NCBI GenBank assembly: GCA_032117595.1
Contig: JAULYZ010000052.1
Location: forward strand, 41,578-105,577
Source: WLJO01 sp032117595
GTDB taxonomy: Bacteria; Actinomycetota; Acidimicrobiia; Acidimicrobiales; Ilumatobacteraceae
Reading direction: 5' to 3'
Length of the DNA stretch: 64,000 nt
The notes beneath the pieces were generated by a model that was not told the origin of the DNA, did not search any database, and saw only the letters and a list, made by a program, of their open reading frames with translations. Positions 34,361-43,329 of the stretch are shown here, one piece after another. Both the position numbers and the translations under genes were made by a program. Every line of letters starts with the position of its first letter. Positions within the stretch are counted from its first letter, which is position 1.

Positions 34361-35641
34361 TCAGCACTTTGCGTCCTTCTTGGGGACGATGCTCTTGGAG
34401 CCGAAGACCTGAGACTGTTCCTTCGGGTCAGGCGCCTTCGCGAGCGGGATCTGACCGCGGAAAATCCCGAGCACGGTACGCATCCGCGAACTGTTCAGCC
34501 TCGGATCCACCACGGACTGACTGCCCTTGTTGGTGATGACTCCCTCGACGATGAAACTGCGCGTGGTGGCCGGGTCGAAGTTGGTGAGAGCCCCTGCGAG
34601 CTGCAGCACATCGCGCGCAGTGAGTTCGGAGTCGACAACCACGCGGTTGAGGAACGAGTTCACCAGCTTGGTGACGAGCCCGATGTTGAGCACACCTTTC
34701 GAACGGACCCGGCCGACGAGTCGCTGCATGAAGTCCTGCTGACGCTTGATCCGGCCGATGTCCGAGGTGCCCTCGCTCTTCCAGGTGCCACTCTCGTTCT
34801 GGTACTGCAGATGCCGCGACCGTACGTAGGCGAGTGCTGTGTCGCCGTTGAACTTGAAGCAACCCGGTTCGCTGATGCTCAACCGCGTGTAGCGGTCGCG
34901 CAAGGGGGTGTCGAAACCGATCGTGATGCCGCCGACGGCGTTCACGAGGTCCTTGAACACGCAGAAGTCGATGCTGACGTAGTGGTCGATCGGGATCTGG
35001 AAGAAGCTCTCGATGGTGGCGATCAATCTGGCCGGGTCGTCCTTGTTGAACGTGGCGTTGATCTTCGACATGCGGTTCGTCCCGGCGACCGGGACCCACA
35101 GGTCGCGCGGGAACGACAGCAGCCCGACGCTGCCGCTCTTGGGCTCGATGTGCACGATCATGATCGTGTCGGGTCGGTTCCCGCCGGCGCCTGCGCCGAT
35201 GAACGTGTTGGCGTAGGGCGAGTTGGGGTCGATGCAACTGCGGTTGTCCGAGCCGGTGAGGAGGAAGTTCACCGATTCGAGCGAACCGGGTGCAACGGTG
35301 GCGACTGGGGCGAGGGTGTTGGCCGGGTTCAGCTCGGCGACAGAGCTCTTCACCTCTCCGTTGGTGAGGGTCTCGACGACGAGTTTTGAGGGGCCGGTGG
35401 CACTGCTCGGGGTGGAGCGGACGTCGACACGCTTCACCTGTTCGAGGTTCCGCTGGACGACGAAGATCGCGAGGGCGGCGACGAGACAGATCGCAGCCAC
35501 CGCAACGTTGATGCCGAGGACGACCCGCTGTGCGGTGGTGCGCCGCTCGCGGGCCGTTCCGCTCGTCTGCCGGGGCCGGGCCGGACGCGGTTCACGAGGT
35601 TCTCGCGATGAGCGTGGGTCGATGTGGTCGCGGCCGTCCAT
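34361..35641 (-). CDS. LytR-CpsA-Psr (LCP) family protein
   Basis: 426 residues. A basic cytoplasmic N-terminus with RPARPRQ, one membrane helix at about 42-64, then the extracellular LCP domain: SDNRSC, RPDTIMIVHIEP, LSFPRDLWVPV, SKINATF and the Arg-rich RIKRQQDFMQRL. The family attaches glycopolymers to peptidoglycan or another wall acceptor. ATG at 35641. Convergent with the VWA gene, 12 bases apart. Confidence 0.93.
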   Translation of the reverse strand: MDGRDHIDPRSSREPREPRPARPRQTSGTARERRTTAQRVVLGINVAVAAICLVAALAIFVVQRNLEQVKRVDVRSTPSSATGPSKLVVETLTNGEVKSSVAELNPANTLAPVATVAPGSLESVNFLLTGSDNRSCIDPNSPYANTFIGAGAGGNRPDTIMIVHIEPKSGSVGLLSFPRDLWVPVAGTNRMSKINATFNKDDPARLIATIESFFQIPIDHYVSIDFCVFKDLVNAVGGITIGFDTPLRDRYTRLSISEPGCFKFNGDTALAYVRSRHLQYQNESGTWKSEGTSDIGRIKRQQDFMQRLVGRVRSKGVLNIGLVTKLVNSFLNRVVVDSELTARDVLQLAGALTNFDPATTRSFIVEGVITNKGSQSVVDPRLNSSRMRTVLGIFRGQIPLAKAPDPKEQSQVFGSKSIVPKKDAKC

Positions 35642-35680
35642 CAACAACTCACCCTAGTTCGCCACCCTGCAACAGCAGGT

Positions 35681-38212
35681 TCAGCGCTCGGCTGCAGCGA
35701 GCGCCACGTGGACGGTCATGTCGCTGTCGGTCGGCTGGAGCAGGAACTCTTTCACCGAGCCTGCCTCGGCAAGGTCGGGGATGCCGGCGCCGAGTCCGTC
35801 GAGCACCGCAGCGGGAGCCGCGACGGTGAGTGTCTCCACCTCGGCGCGCTGGGAGACCTTGGCCTCCGTCTTGGCGCGACGGATTGCTCCGAGCACCTCG
35901 CAGACATTGTCGAGCGGTGTTTGGTCGAGTCCGGCGCTGCCCCCAACTGGCCAGGGCTGGCGGTGTACCGAGCCCGACTGCCACCAGTTCCAGACCTCCT
36001 CGGTAGCGAAGGGGAGGAATGGTGCGAACAGTCGCTGCAACGTGCTGAGCGCCTCGCGCAGTGCCCCGACTGCGGAGGTGTCGCCCTTGTACGCCCGGCC
36101 CTTCACGAGTTCGACGTAGTCGTCGCAGAACCACCAGAAGAATGCCTCGGTCCGCTCGAGCGCACGGGCGTAGTCGAACGAGTCGAATGCGGCCGTTGCC
36201 TCGGTGGCAACGGCGGCGAGCCGGTCGAGCATGAGCTGGTCGACTGTGCTGCTCGGCGCGCCCGCTGCCGACGCGTCGAACCCGAGCACGAACTTGGAGA
36301 CGTTGAGCAGTTTGTTGGCCAGTTTCCGGCCGATCTTCATCTGCTCCTCGTTGAACGCCGTGTCCACCCCGGGCCGTCCCGACGCTGCCCAGTAGCGGAC
36401 GGCGTCGGTGCCGTACTGCTCGAGGAGGTGCATCGGGGTGACGACGTTGCCCTTCGACTTCGACATCTTCTTGCGGTCGGGATCGAGGATCCATCCACTG
36501 AGCGCTGCATTGCGCCAGGGCACACACCCGTGCTCGTGATGACTGCGCACCACGGTGGAGAACAGCCACGTGCGGATGATGTCGTGACCCTGGGGCCGCA
36601 TGTCCATGGGGAACACACGCGAGAACAGGTCGGAGTCGTCCTCCCAGCGGCCGGCGACCTGCGGTGTCAACGACGAGGTTGCCCACGTGTCCATCACATC
36701 GGGGTCGCCCATGAAGCCGTTTGGCTTGCCGCGTTGATCCTCGGTGAACCCATCCGGACAGTCGGTGGACGGGTCGACCGGCAGGCGATGTTCATCCGGC
36801 ACCAGCACGGTCGTGTAATCGGGATTGCCGTTCTCGTCGAGTCGGTACCAGACCGGGAGCGGAACGCCGAAGTACCGCTGACGGCTGACGAGCCAGTCGC
36901 CGTTGAGGCCACCCACCCAGTTGTCGTAGCGGTGCTGCATGAACGACGGGTGCCAGACGAGTTCGTTGCCTCGCTCGACGAGCGCTGCGCGCAAGTCGTG
37001 GTCGCGGCCTCCGTTGCGGATGTACCACTGCCTCGTTGCGACGATCTCGAGGGGACGGAAGCCACGCTCGTAGAACTTCACGGGGTGGGTGATGGGACGC
37101 CGCTCACCGAGCATCTCGCCCGAGGCCACCAACTGCTCCACGACGAGGTTCTGAGCCTGCTTGGGGGCACGGCCTGCAATGGCGCCGTACCGCTCGGCAC
37201 CCGTGGCGCTGACGATCCACGCCGGGGTCTCCGAGGAGAAGCAGCCGTCGAATCCGATGAGCGCCCGGTTGGGGAGATTGAGCTCGCGCCACCACGTGAC
37301 GTCGGTGACGTCGCCGAAGGTGCAGATCATGGCGATGCCGGTGCCCTTCTCGGGATCCGCCAGGCGGTGGGCGAGGATCGGAACGTCGACGCCGTAGAGC
37401 GGGGTCGAGACGGTGGAACCAAAGAGCGGCTGGTAGCGCTCGTCGTCGGGGTGGGCAACGAGAGCAACGCAGCTCGCGAGCAGCTCGGGTCGCGTGGTGT
37501 CGATCTTGATGTCGCCGCCGCCGTCGGTTCGGTGGAACGCAAGGGTGTGATAGTGACCGGCGATCTCGCGGTCTTCCATCTCTGCTTGGGCAACGGCGGT
37601 GCGTTCGTCGATGTCGTAGAGCGTGGGGGCGTCCTGCTGGTAGGCCTCGCCGCGCGCAAGGTTGCGGAGGAACGCGCGTTGGCTCACCCGCTGGGCGGTC
37701 TCTCCGATGGTGGTGTAAAGCAATGACCAGTCGACCGAGAGCCCGAGCCGCCGGAACAGTTCCTCGAATGCCTGCTCGTCGAGGTGCGTGATCTCCCGGC
37801 AGAGCTCGACGAAGTTCGGCCGCGACACCGGGGTGGCACGGTGGTCCTTGGGGACGTCACCCATGAACGGAGGGCGGTAGCCCGACTCGTAGGGCAGCGA
37901 GGGGTCGCATCTCACCCCCGTGACGTTCTGGACGCGTCGCTCCGTCGCAAGTCCGTTGTCGTCCCAACCGATTGGATAGAAGACCTGACGACCCCGCATG
38001 CGTTGGTAGCGGGCGATGGTGTCGGTGTGCGTGTAGGAGAACACGTGGCCGATGTGGAGGCTGCCTGAGACCGTCGGCGGAGGTGTGTCGATGGCGAATA
38101 CGTGGTCCCGTCCTGCTGATCGGTCGAAGCGGTAGGTGTTGTCGGCTTCCCACCGCTGCATCCATCGGGCCTCGACGCCGTCGAGCGACGGCTTCTCCGG
38201 GACGTTGGTCAT
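35681..38212 (-). CDS. valS: Valine--tRNA ligase
   Basis: 843 residues, class I: GSLHIGHVFS (HIGH), editing domain with TTRPELLASCVALV, and KKMSKSKGN (KMSKS). It ends shortly after the anticodon-binding domain (MTVHVALAAAER) without the long coiled-coil tail seen in E. coli ValRS, so it is the short type. ATG at 38212, divergent from cysS with 87 bases between. Confidence 0.97.
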   Translation of the reverse strand: MTNVPEKPSLDGVEARWMQRWEADNTYRFDRSAGRDHVFAIDTPPPTVSGSLHIGHVFSYTHTDTIARYQRMRGRQVFYPIGWDDNGLATERRVQNVTGVRCDPSLPYESGYRPPFMGDVPKDHRATPVSRPNFVELCREITHLDEQAFEELFRRLGLSVDWSLLYTTIGETAQRVSQRAFLRNLARGEAYQQDAPTLYDIDERTAVAQAEMEDREIAGHYHTLAFHRTDGGGDIKIDTTRPELLASCVALVAHPDDERYQPLFGSTVSTPLYGVDVPILAHRLADPEKGTGIAMICTFGDVTDVTWWRELNLPNRALIGFDGCFSSETPAWIVSATGAERYGAIAGRAPKQAQNLVVEQLVASGEMLGERRPITHPVKFYERGFRPLEIVATRQWYIRNGGRDHDLRAALVERGNELVWHPSFMQHRYDNWVGGLNGDWLVSRQRYFGVPLPVWYRLDENGNPDYTTVLVPDEHRLPVDPSTDCPDGFTEDQRGKPNGFMGDPDVMDTWATSSLTPQVAGRWEDDSDLFSRVFPMDMRPQGHDIIRTWLFSTVVRSHHEHGCVPWRNAALSGWILDPDRKKMSKSKGNVVTPMHLLEQYGTDAVRYWAASGRPGVDTAFNEEQMKIGRKLANKLLNVSKFVLGFDASAAGAPSSTVDQLMLDRLAAVATEATAAFDSFDYARALERTEAFFWWFCDDYVELVKGRAYKGDTSAVGALREALSTLQRLFAPFLPFATEEVWNWWQSGSVHRQPWPVGGSAGLDQTPLDNVCEVLGAIRRAKTEAKVSQRAEVETLTVAAPAAVLDGLGAGIPDLAEAGSVKEFLLQPTDSDMTVHVALAAAER

Positions 38213-38299
38213 AGGCGGGAAAGAGTACCGGCCGGTCACCGCCGCAAGCGTTCCCTGCTCGTTCACCGGCGGCATGTGGCGTCCCCTAGCCTGTGGCCC

Positions 38300-39661
38300 G
38301 TGCTCCACCTCTACGACAGCGCCACGCAGGAAGTTCGCGAACTTGCGCTCCGGGAGCCCGGAACGGTGAGCATCTACCTCTGTGGACCGACGGTGTACGG
38401 ACCCCCGCACCTCGGTCACGGTCGGGCCACCATCGTCTACGACGTGCTCCGCCGGTATCTCGAGTGGAGAGGCCTGCGGGTCCGACTCGTCTCGAACATC
38501 ACCGACATCGACGACAAGATCATCGACCGCGCGAATCGCGAGGGTCGTCCCTGGGAGGACATCACCCGTCGTTGCGAGTCCGTGTGGTTCGATGCGATGC
38601 GCCGCCTCAATGTGGAGCGCCCCACCGATATCCCGCACGCCACCGAGTACGTCGACGCCATGGTGGCGATGATCGGCGACCTCGTGTCACGTGATGCTGC
38701 GTACGCCACCGATGACGGGGTGTACCTCTCGGTGACGGCGGTACCCGACTACGGCCTCCTCGCCCACCAGTCGCTCGACGAGATGCTTGCCGGCGGTGGC
38801 GAGCGCGAGGTGCTCGGTGCAGCACAGAAGCGGCACCCGGCCGACTTCGCCCTCTGGAAGTTCGCCAAGCCCGGTGAGCCGAGCTGGCCATCGCCGTGGG
38901 GCGATGGTCGACCGGGTTGGCACAGCGAATGTGTCGTGATGTCGCTCGAGCTGCTCGGCGAGGGCTTCGACCTCCACTGCGGTGGGCAGGACCTCCAGTT
39001 CCCGCATCACGAGAACGAGCGGGCACAGGCAGTTGCGCTGGGCAAGCGCTTCGCCAACCACTGGATGCACAACGGCTTCGTGGTGGACACCGAGGGCGAG
39101 AAGATGTCCAAGAGCATTGGGAACGTGCAGAACCTGCTGGACCTCACCGAGCACTACGACCCACGCGCCTACCGAATGGTGCTGTTGCAGACCCACTACC
39201 GCTCGCCGGTTCGCGTGAGCCAGGACAACATCGACGCGGCTGGCAAGAGCCTTGCCGGGCTCGACTCCTTCGCCGCCCGTACGTCGACTGCGTCGGCGGG
39301 GGCGGCCGCTGACCCCGACGTTCTGCAACAGTTCCGCCTGCGCATGGACGCCGACCTCGACTGCCCGGGAGCGATGGCGCTGCTGTTCGACACGGTCCGC
39401 TCGGCGAACGCCGCGCTCGACTCGGCCGACCACCTGCACGCCGGGTCGCTCGCATCGGCAGTCCTCGAGATGTGTTCGGCGGTCGGCCTCGAACTGAAGG
39501 GCAGCACCGACGTTCCTGCCGAGGTAATCGAGAAAGCGCAGGCACTCGATGCGGCACGTGCAGCCAAGGACTTTGCTCGCGCCGATGCGCTGCGGGCCGA
39601 GCTCCAGGCGGCCGGATGGATCGTCGAGACCACCAAACAGGGCACGACCGTCCGGCGCTGA
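38300..39661 (+). CDS. cysS: Cysteine--tRNA ligase
   Basis: 453 residues. HIGH-like GPPHLGHGRATIV, KMSKS in GEKMSKSIGN, zinc ligands in YLCGPTVYG, WHSECVVMS and CGGQDLQFPHHENE. The GTG at 38300 gives MLHLYDS, the usual start; a GTG at 38276 would add eight residues. The MFS gene follows after 54 bases. Confidence 0.96.
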   Translation: MLHLYDSATQEVRELALREPGTVSIYLCGPTVYGPPHLGHGRATIVYDVLRRYLEWRGLRVRLVSNITDIDDKIIDRANREGRPWEDITRRCESVWFDAMRRLNVERPTDIPHATEYVDAMVAMIGDLVSRDAAYATDDGVYLSVTAVPDYGLLAHQSLDEMLAGGGEREVLGAAQKRHPADFALWKFAKPGEPSWPSPWGDGRPGWHSECVVMSLELLGEGFDLHCGGQDLQFPHHENERAQAVALGKRFANHWMHNGFVVDTEGEKMSKSIGNVQNLLDLTEHYDPRAYRMVLLQTHYRSPVRVSQDNIDAAGKSLAGLDSFAARTSTASAGAAADPDVLQQFRLRMDADLDCPGAMALLFDTVRSANAALDSADHLHAGSLASAVLEMCSAVGLELKGSTDVPAEVIEKAQALDAARAAKDFARADALRAELQAAGWIVETTKQGTTVRR

Positions 39662-39715
39662 TCATGTTGCAGCGTGTGGACACCGGGTCCCCTGAGTGAT
39701 CAGGGCACGACACTC

Positions 39716-40939
39716 ATGACGGTTCGCGCGCGCATGTTCCCGGCCCGGACCGCCAGCAAGCCGCTCCCGCGCGGGTTCTGGGTGATCTGGTCGACGGTTG
39801 CTCTCGACCTGATCGGTTTCGGCATCGTGGTACCGATCCTCGGCCGGTACGCCGAGCGGTTCGGTGCTGGCGGTGTCGCCGTGGGGCTCCTCTTTGCCTC
39901 GTTCTCACTCGCCCAGTTCGTCTGCGCGCCGTTGCTCGGTCGACTGTCCGATCGGATCGGCCGGAAGCCGGTCCTGCTGGTCTCGCTCTTCGGCACGGCG
40001 GCAGCGAGTTTCCTCACCGGTGCGGCCGGTGCGCTCTGGCTCCTGTTCCTCGCCCGGGTCCTCGACGGGGCAAGTGGCGCCAGCGTGTCGGTCGCGCAGG
40101 GCGCTGTCACCGACATGGTGGACGCCGAGGAGCGACCGCGTGCGCTCGGCCTCCTCGGTGCGGCGTTCGGGATCGGGTTCGTGCTCGGGCCGGTCTTGGG
40201 TGGCCTCGGGTCGCTTGCCGGCGTCCACGTGCCCTTCTACATCGCAGGGTCGCTCGCCCTGGTCAATGCCGTGGTGGCCATCTGGCGCGTTCCCGAGACT
40301 CGCCCGCGCACGGCGAGCGCAGAGCGACCGGTACGCGATGGTCGAGCGGTGCGCGTCTGGACCATGGCGCTCGCCACGTTCGTCGCCGTGAGCGCGTTCG
40401 CCGGCTTCGAGGCCACGTTCGCCCTGCTCTCGCAGCAACGCTTCGACCTCGAGGAGGGTGGAATCGCCGCTGTCTTCATCGGGATCGGGCTGTTGCTGGT
40501 GGTCGTCCAGGGCGTCCTCGTGCGCCCGGCCACCAAGGCATACGGTGCATCGCGCACGCTGGTGGTCGGCCTCGCGCTCAACTGCATCGGGCTCGCACTG
40601 CTCGCTGCGGCCGAGCAATGGACGCTGTTGATCCCTGCGCTCGTGCTCCTGACGCTCGGTCAGGGACTCGTGACGCCCAGCCTGACGCTGCTCGTGACGG
40701 CTCGCGTCCCCGAGCACCACCGCGGTGAGGCACTCGGCTTCCAGCAGGGGGTGTCTGCCCTCGCCAGAGTGGTCGGACCCGCAGTGGCAGGTGTGCTCTT
40801 CCAGCATGCGGCGATCGGTGCGCCCTATGTGTTGGGGGCCGCTCTTTGTGCGGTTGCGCTTGCCGTGGTGCTGGTGTCGCGCTCGCCGGGGAACGCCGAG
40901 GCACTGTCGACGGAGGGCGCGAGACTCTCGGCCGAATGA
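39716..40939 (+). CDS. MFS transporter, TetA/drug-exporter-like
   Basis: 407 residues and 12 predicted membrane helices. Motif A is intact (LLGRLSDRIGRKPVLL), and a drug-export-type helix 5 motif is suggested by GFVLGPVLGGLG. The C-terminal half is less conserved. ATG at 39716. The stop overlaps the start of the acyltransferase gene as ATGA. Substrate unknown. Confidence 0.9.
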   Translation: MTVRARMFPARTASKPLPRGFWVIWSTVALDLIGFGIVVPILGRYAERFGAGGVAVGLLFASFSLAQFVCAPLLGRLSDRIGRKPVLLVSLFGTAAASFLTGAAGALWLLFLARVLDGASGASVSVAQGAVTDMVDAEERPRALGLLGAAFGIGFVLGPVLGGLGSLAGVHVPFYIAGSLALVNAVVAIWRVPETRPRTASAERPVRDGRAVRVWTMALATFVAVSAFAGFEATFALLSQQRFDLEEGGIAAVFIGIGLLLVVVQGVLVRPATKAYGASRTLVVGLALNCIGLALLAAAEQWTLLIPALVLLTLGQGLVTPSLTLLVTARVPEHHRGEALGFQQGVSALARVVGPAVAGVLFQHAAIGAPYVLGAALCAVALAVVLVSRSPGNAEALSTEGARLSAE

Positions 40940-43283
40940 GCAGCGCTGCGACCAGCCCCGAAACAGCCCGGGCCGAACGGATGGGCTATCNNNNNNNNNN
41001 CTTTCCCTACACGACGCTCTTCCGATCTGCTATCAGCCAGCACTGGACGGGCTGCGAGCGTTGAGTGTGGCGCTGGTGATCCTCTATCACGCCGGCGTCG
41101 TCACGAGTTCGTCGCGTCCCGCTGGGGTGCCGTCACCGTGGTTCTTCGATGGTGGGTTCCTCGGTGTCGAGGTGTTCTTCGTGGTGTCGGGGTTCCTGAT
41201 CACGACGCTGTTGCTGCAGGAACGCGACGACACCGGTGGTGTGTCGTTGCGCCAGTTCTGGTTGCGGCGCTTCCGTCGCCTGATGCCCGCACTGTGGGTG
41301 ATGATTCTGGTGACTGCGATCTGGGCGGTGTTCTGGGGTCGCGAGCACCTCGCAGCGCTGCGGCGCGACGCAATCTTCGGGTTGACCTACACCTCGAATT
41401 TTCAGCAGTTGTTCGACGAGGTGAGTTACTTCGAGGGGCTCCCGTCCCTGTTGCGCCATCTCTGGTCCCTGGCGGTGGAGGAGCACTTCTACCTGTTGTT
41501 CCCCCCGCTCCTGGTGTGGCTGGTGGTACGGCGCAACTGGGGATTGCGCCGCATGTTCTGGCTCGTTGCGGTGCTGGCGTTGATGGCGATGGTGGGGCTG
41601 GGGCTGTTGTGGGAGCGCCCGGTCGAGCGCTTGGGTGAGTCGGGTTTGGTGCTCGACGACGCGCGGCAGAACTGGGCGTATCTGAGTTCGTTCACCCGGA
41701 TGGGCGGGATTCTGGTGGGCGTCGCGCTCGCGATGTACTGGTCGCCGTGGAGGCGGCCGGGTGGTGCGTCGCCGTGGAGGCGGCCGGGTGGTGCGTCGCC
41801 GTGGAGGCGGCCGGGTGGTGCGTCGCCGTGGAGGCGGCCGGGTGGTGCGTCCCGGAGCTGGTTGGACGTTGCGGGTGTGGCAGCCGTCGGCGGTGTGGTG
41901 GCGTCGTCGCTGCTGCTGTCGAGCACATCGTGGTGGCTGTATCGGGGCGGTTTGTCGTTGGTGTCGGTGTTGAGTGCGGTGGCGATTGCCGCTGCGGTGG
42001 CGCCGGGTTGCCGTCTGATGCGGCGGGTGTTCGGGAATCGTCTGGTGGCCGGGTTGGGCCGTCGTTCCTACGGTCTGTACCTGTGGCACTGGCCGGTGTT
42101 CGTGGGCCCGTTGGGTGGTCGGTCGACGTGGGTCCGGTTGGTGGTGGGCGTCCCGGTCACCCTCGTGCTGTCGGAGCTGTGTCTGCGCGCCGTGGAGAAC
42201 CCGGTGCGGCACGGTGTGATCGGGGCGTGGGTGCGCCGGGGCCGCTGGGTGCCGGTGCTGGGCAGCGTTGTCGCAGTGGGTGTGGTGGCAGCCGCGCTCT
42301 TCACCGTCACGCCACGCGATGTGATGGCGGGCGACAACGGGATCGACCCGGGGGACGCGATCGTCCTCGACGACCCTGCAGGCGAACCCGCCGACGAACT
42401 CGCCGACGAACTCACCGACGAACTCAACGGAAGCGGTGCAGATCCCGATGACCCGAGTGTCGGCGATCCGGTCGTCGGCGATCCGGTCGTCAGCGATCCG
42501 GGTGCAGGGCCCGCTGCGACCCGTGCTCCAACCGCCCCTGCGACGGCCGCTGGCCCGCCGACGAGCGCGCCCCGACTGCCGAGGCGCGTCGTGGTCGTCG
42601 GCGACTCCACCGCTGGCGCCTTCGCGAAACTCGCGCCGCGCAAGAGCGCCGACACCTTCACGTTCTTCGACGGCTCCCTGAGCGGGTGCAGTGTGATCGA
42701 CAACGGCAAGGCGTTCAGCACCGTTCGGTTCGGTCGGGACTTTGCTGCGTGCGAGGGGTGGCAACTCAGCTGGGGTGCCGCTGCTCGTCTGTCGGCTGCA
42801 GAGGTGGCACTCGTGATTGTGGGTGCGTGGGACGTCTTCAGCTTGCGCCGATCCGATGGCACGTTGTGGTTCGGCACGCCGGCATGGGACGCACATTGGG
42901 TGTCGCAGTTGCGCGCCGGCGTCGAGCAGTTGAAGAAACACGGGGCGCAGGTCGCACTGCTGCAGGTGCCGTGCTACCGCCCGCACTTCACGGGTGGCCC
43001 GGGCACGTTCGAGCTTCCCGAGCGCGGAACCGACAGTCGAACGCAGCACGTGGATGCGTTGCTGCGTCTGGTCGCCGATACGGATCCAGAGGTGTTCCAT
43101 CTCCGAGGCCCCCGCGAGTGGTGCGGCGACGAGCGCGTCTCGACCGACCTCCGGTACCGCTACGACGGGGTGCACAGCACCGGCCGTGGTGCGGGGCTCA
43201 TCTATTCGGCGATCGCTGCCCAACTCCTCCGGATTCCGGTGAGCGAGCAGCAGCACGCCAAGCGGGTCAGGTGGGATCGCTAG
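40936..43283 (+). CDS. Membrane acyltransferase 3 with C-terminal SGNH domain (OafA-like), across gap 2
   Basis: About 767 residues after repair. N-terminal acyltransferase-3 domain with 10 or so helices (LDGLRALSVALVILYHAG, then FFVVSGFLI and WSLAVEEHFYLLFP), a linker rich in Asp/Glu, and a C-terminal SGNH domain (VVVVGDSTAGAFAKLAP; DGVHSTGRG for the Asp-His pair). It should O-acylate a cell-surface polysaccharide. The frame is broken by 10 Ns plus 28 bases of adapter; merging the GCTATC found on both sides restores GYQPALDGLRAL. Holds a 27-bp tandem repeat and two shorter linker repeats. ATG overlaps the MFS stop. Confidence 0.9.
40991..41000. other. Scaffold gap 2 (10 N)
   Basis: Ten Ns in the acyltransferase gene. 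GCTATC lies directly left (40985-40990) and, after the adapter, right (41029-41034). Removing Ns, adapter and one copy (44 bases) gives a continuous frame. Confidence 0.95.
41001..41028. other. Illumina adapter remnant
   Basis: These 28 bases match the 3' part of the Illumina TruSeq read-1 adapter, ending in GCTCTTCCGATCT. In one frame it translates to LSLHDALPI, a known artefact peptide. It is not genomic. Confidence 0.97.
41742..41849 (+). repeat. Four exact 27-bp tandem repeats in the acyltransferase gene
   Basis: Units at 41742-41768, 41769-41795, 41796-41822 and 41823-41849 are identical and in frame; each encodes SPWRRPGGA. The block follows a helix ending in MYW and precedes SRSWLDVAG, so it forms a basic loop with eight Arg at the membrane face. 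The copy number is likely variable. Confidence 0.95.
42390..42425 (+). repeat. Three 12-bp repeats in the acidic linker
   Basis: Two exact GCCGACGAACTC units and one with an A at the first base, encoding ADEL-ADEL-TDEL. Part of the low-complexity linker between the membrane and SGNH domains. Confidence 0.85.
42459..42503 (+). repeat. Three 15-bp repeats in the same linker
   Basis: Units GTCGGCGATCCGGTC at 42459 and 42474, then a diverged third copy, encoding VGDPV-VGDPV-VSDPG. Frame-preserving. Confidence 0.85.
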
Positions 43284-43329
43284 GGAGCCGGGCTGCCGGA
43301 GCGAACCTACTCACTGGTAACTTGCGGGC

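Noticed and set aside
35624..37726. 700-codon plus-strand frame opposite valS
   Set aside because: Shadow of valS; HIGH and KMSKS lie on the minus strand.
41742..41849. CRISPR-like array
   Set aside because: Repeats are directly joined without spacers, are in frame, and lie inside a gene.
41133..43256. Long minus-strand open frame (about 707 codons) opposite the acyltransferase gene
   Set aside because: High GC keeps antisense frames open; the translation is His/Arg/Pro-rich without a family, and the plus strand is a clear acyltransferase-SGNH protein.
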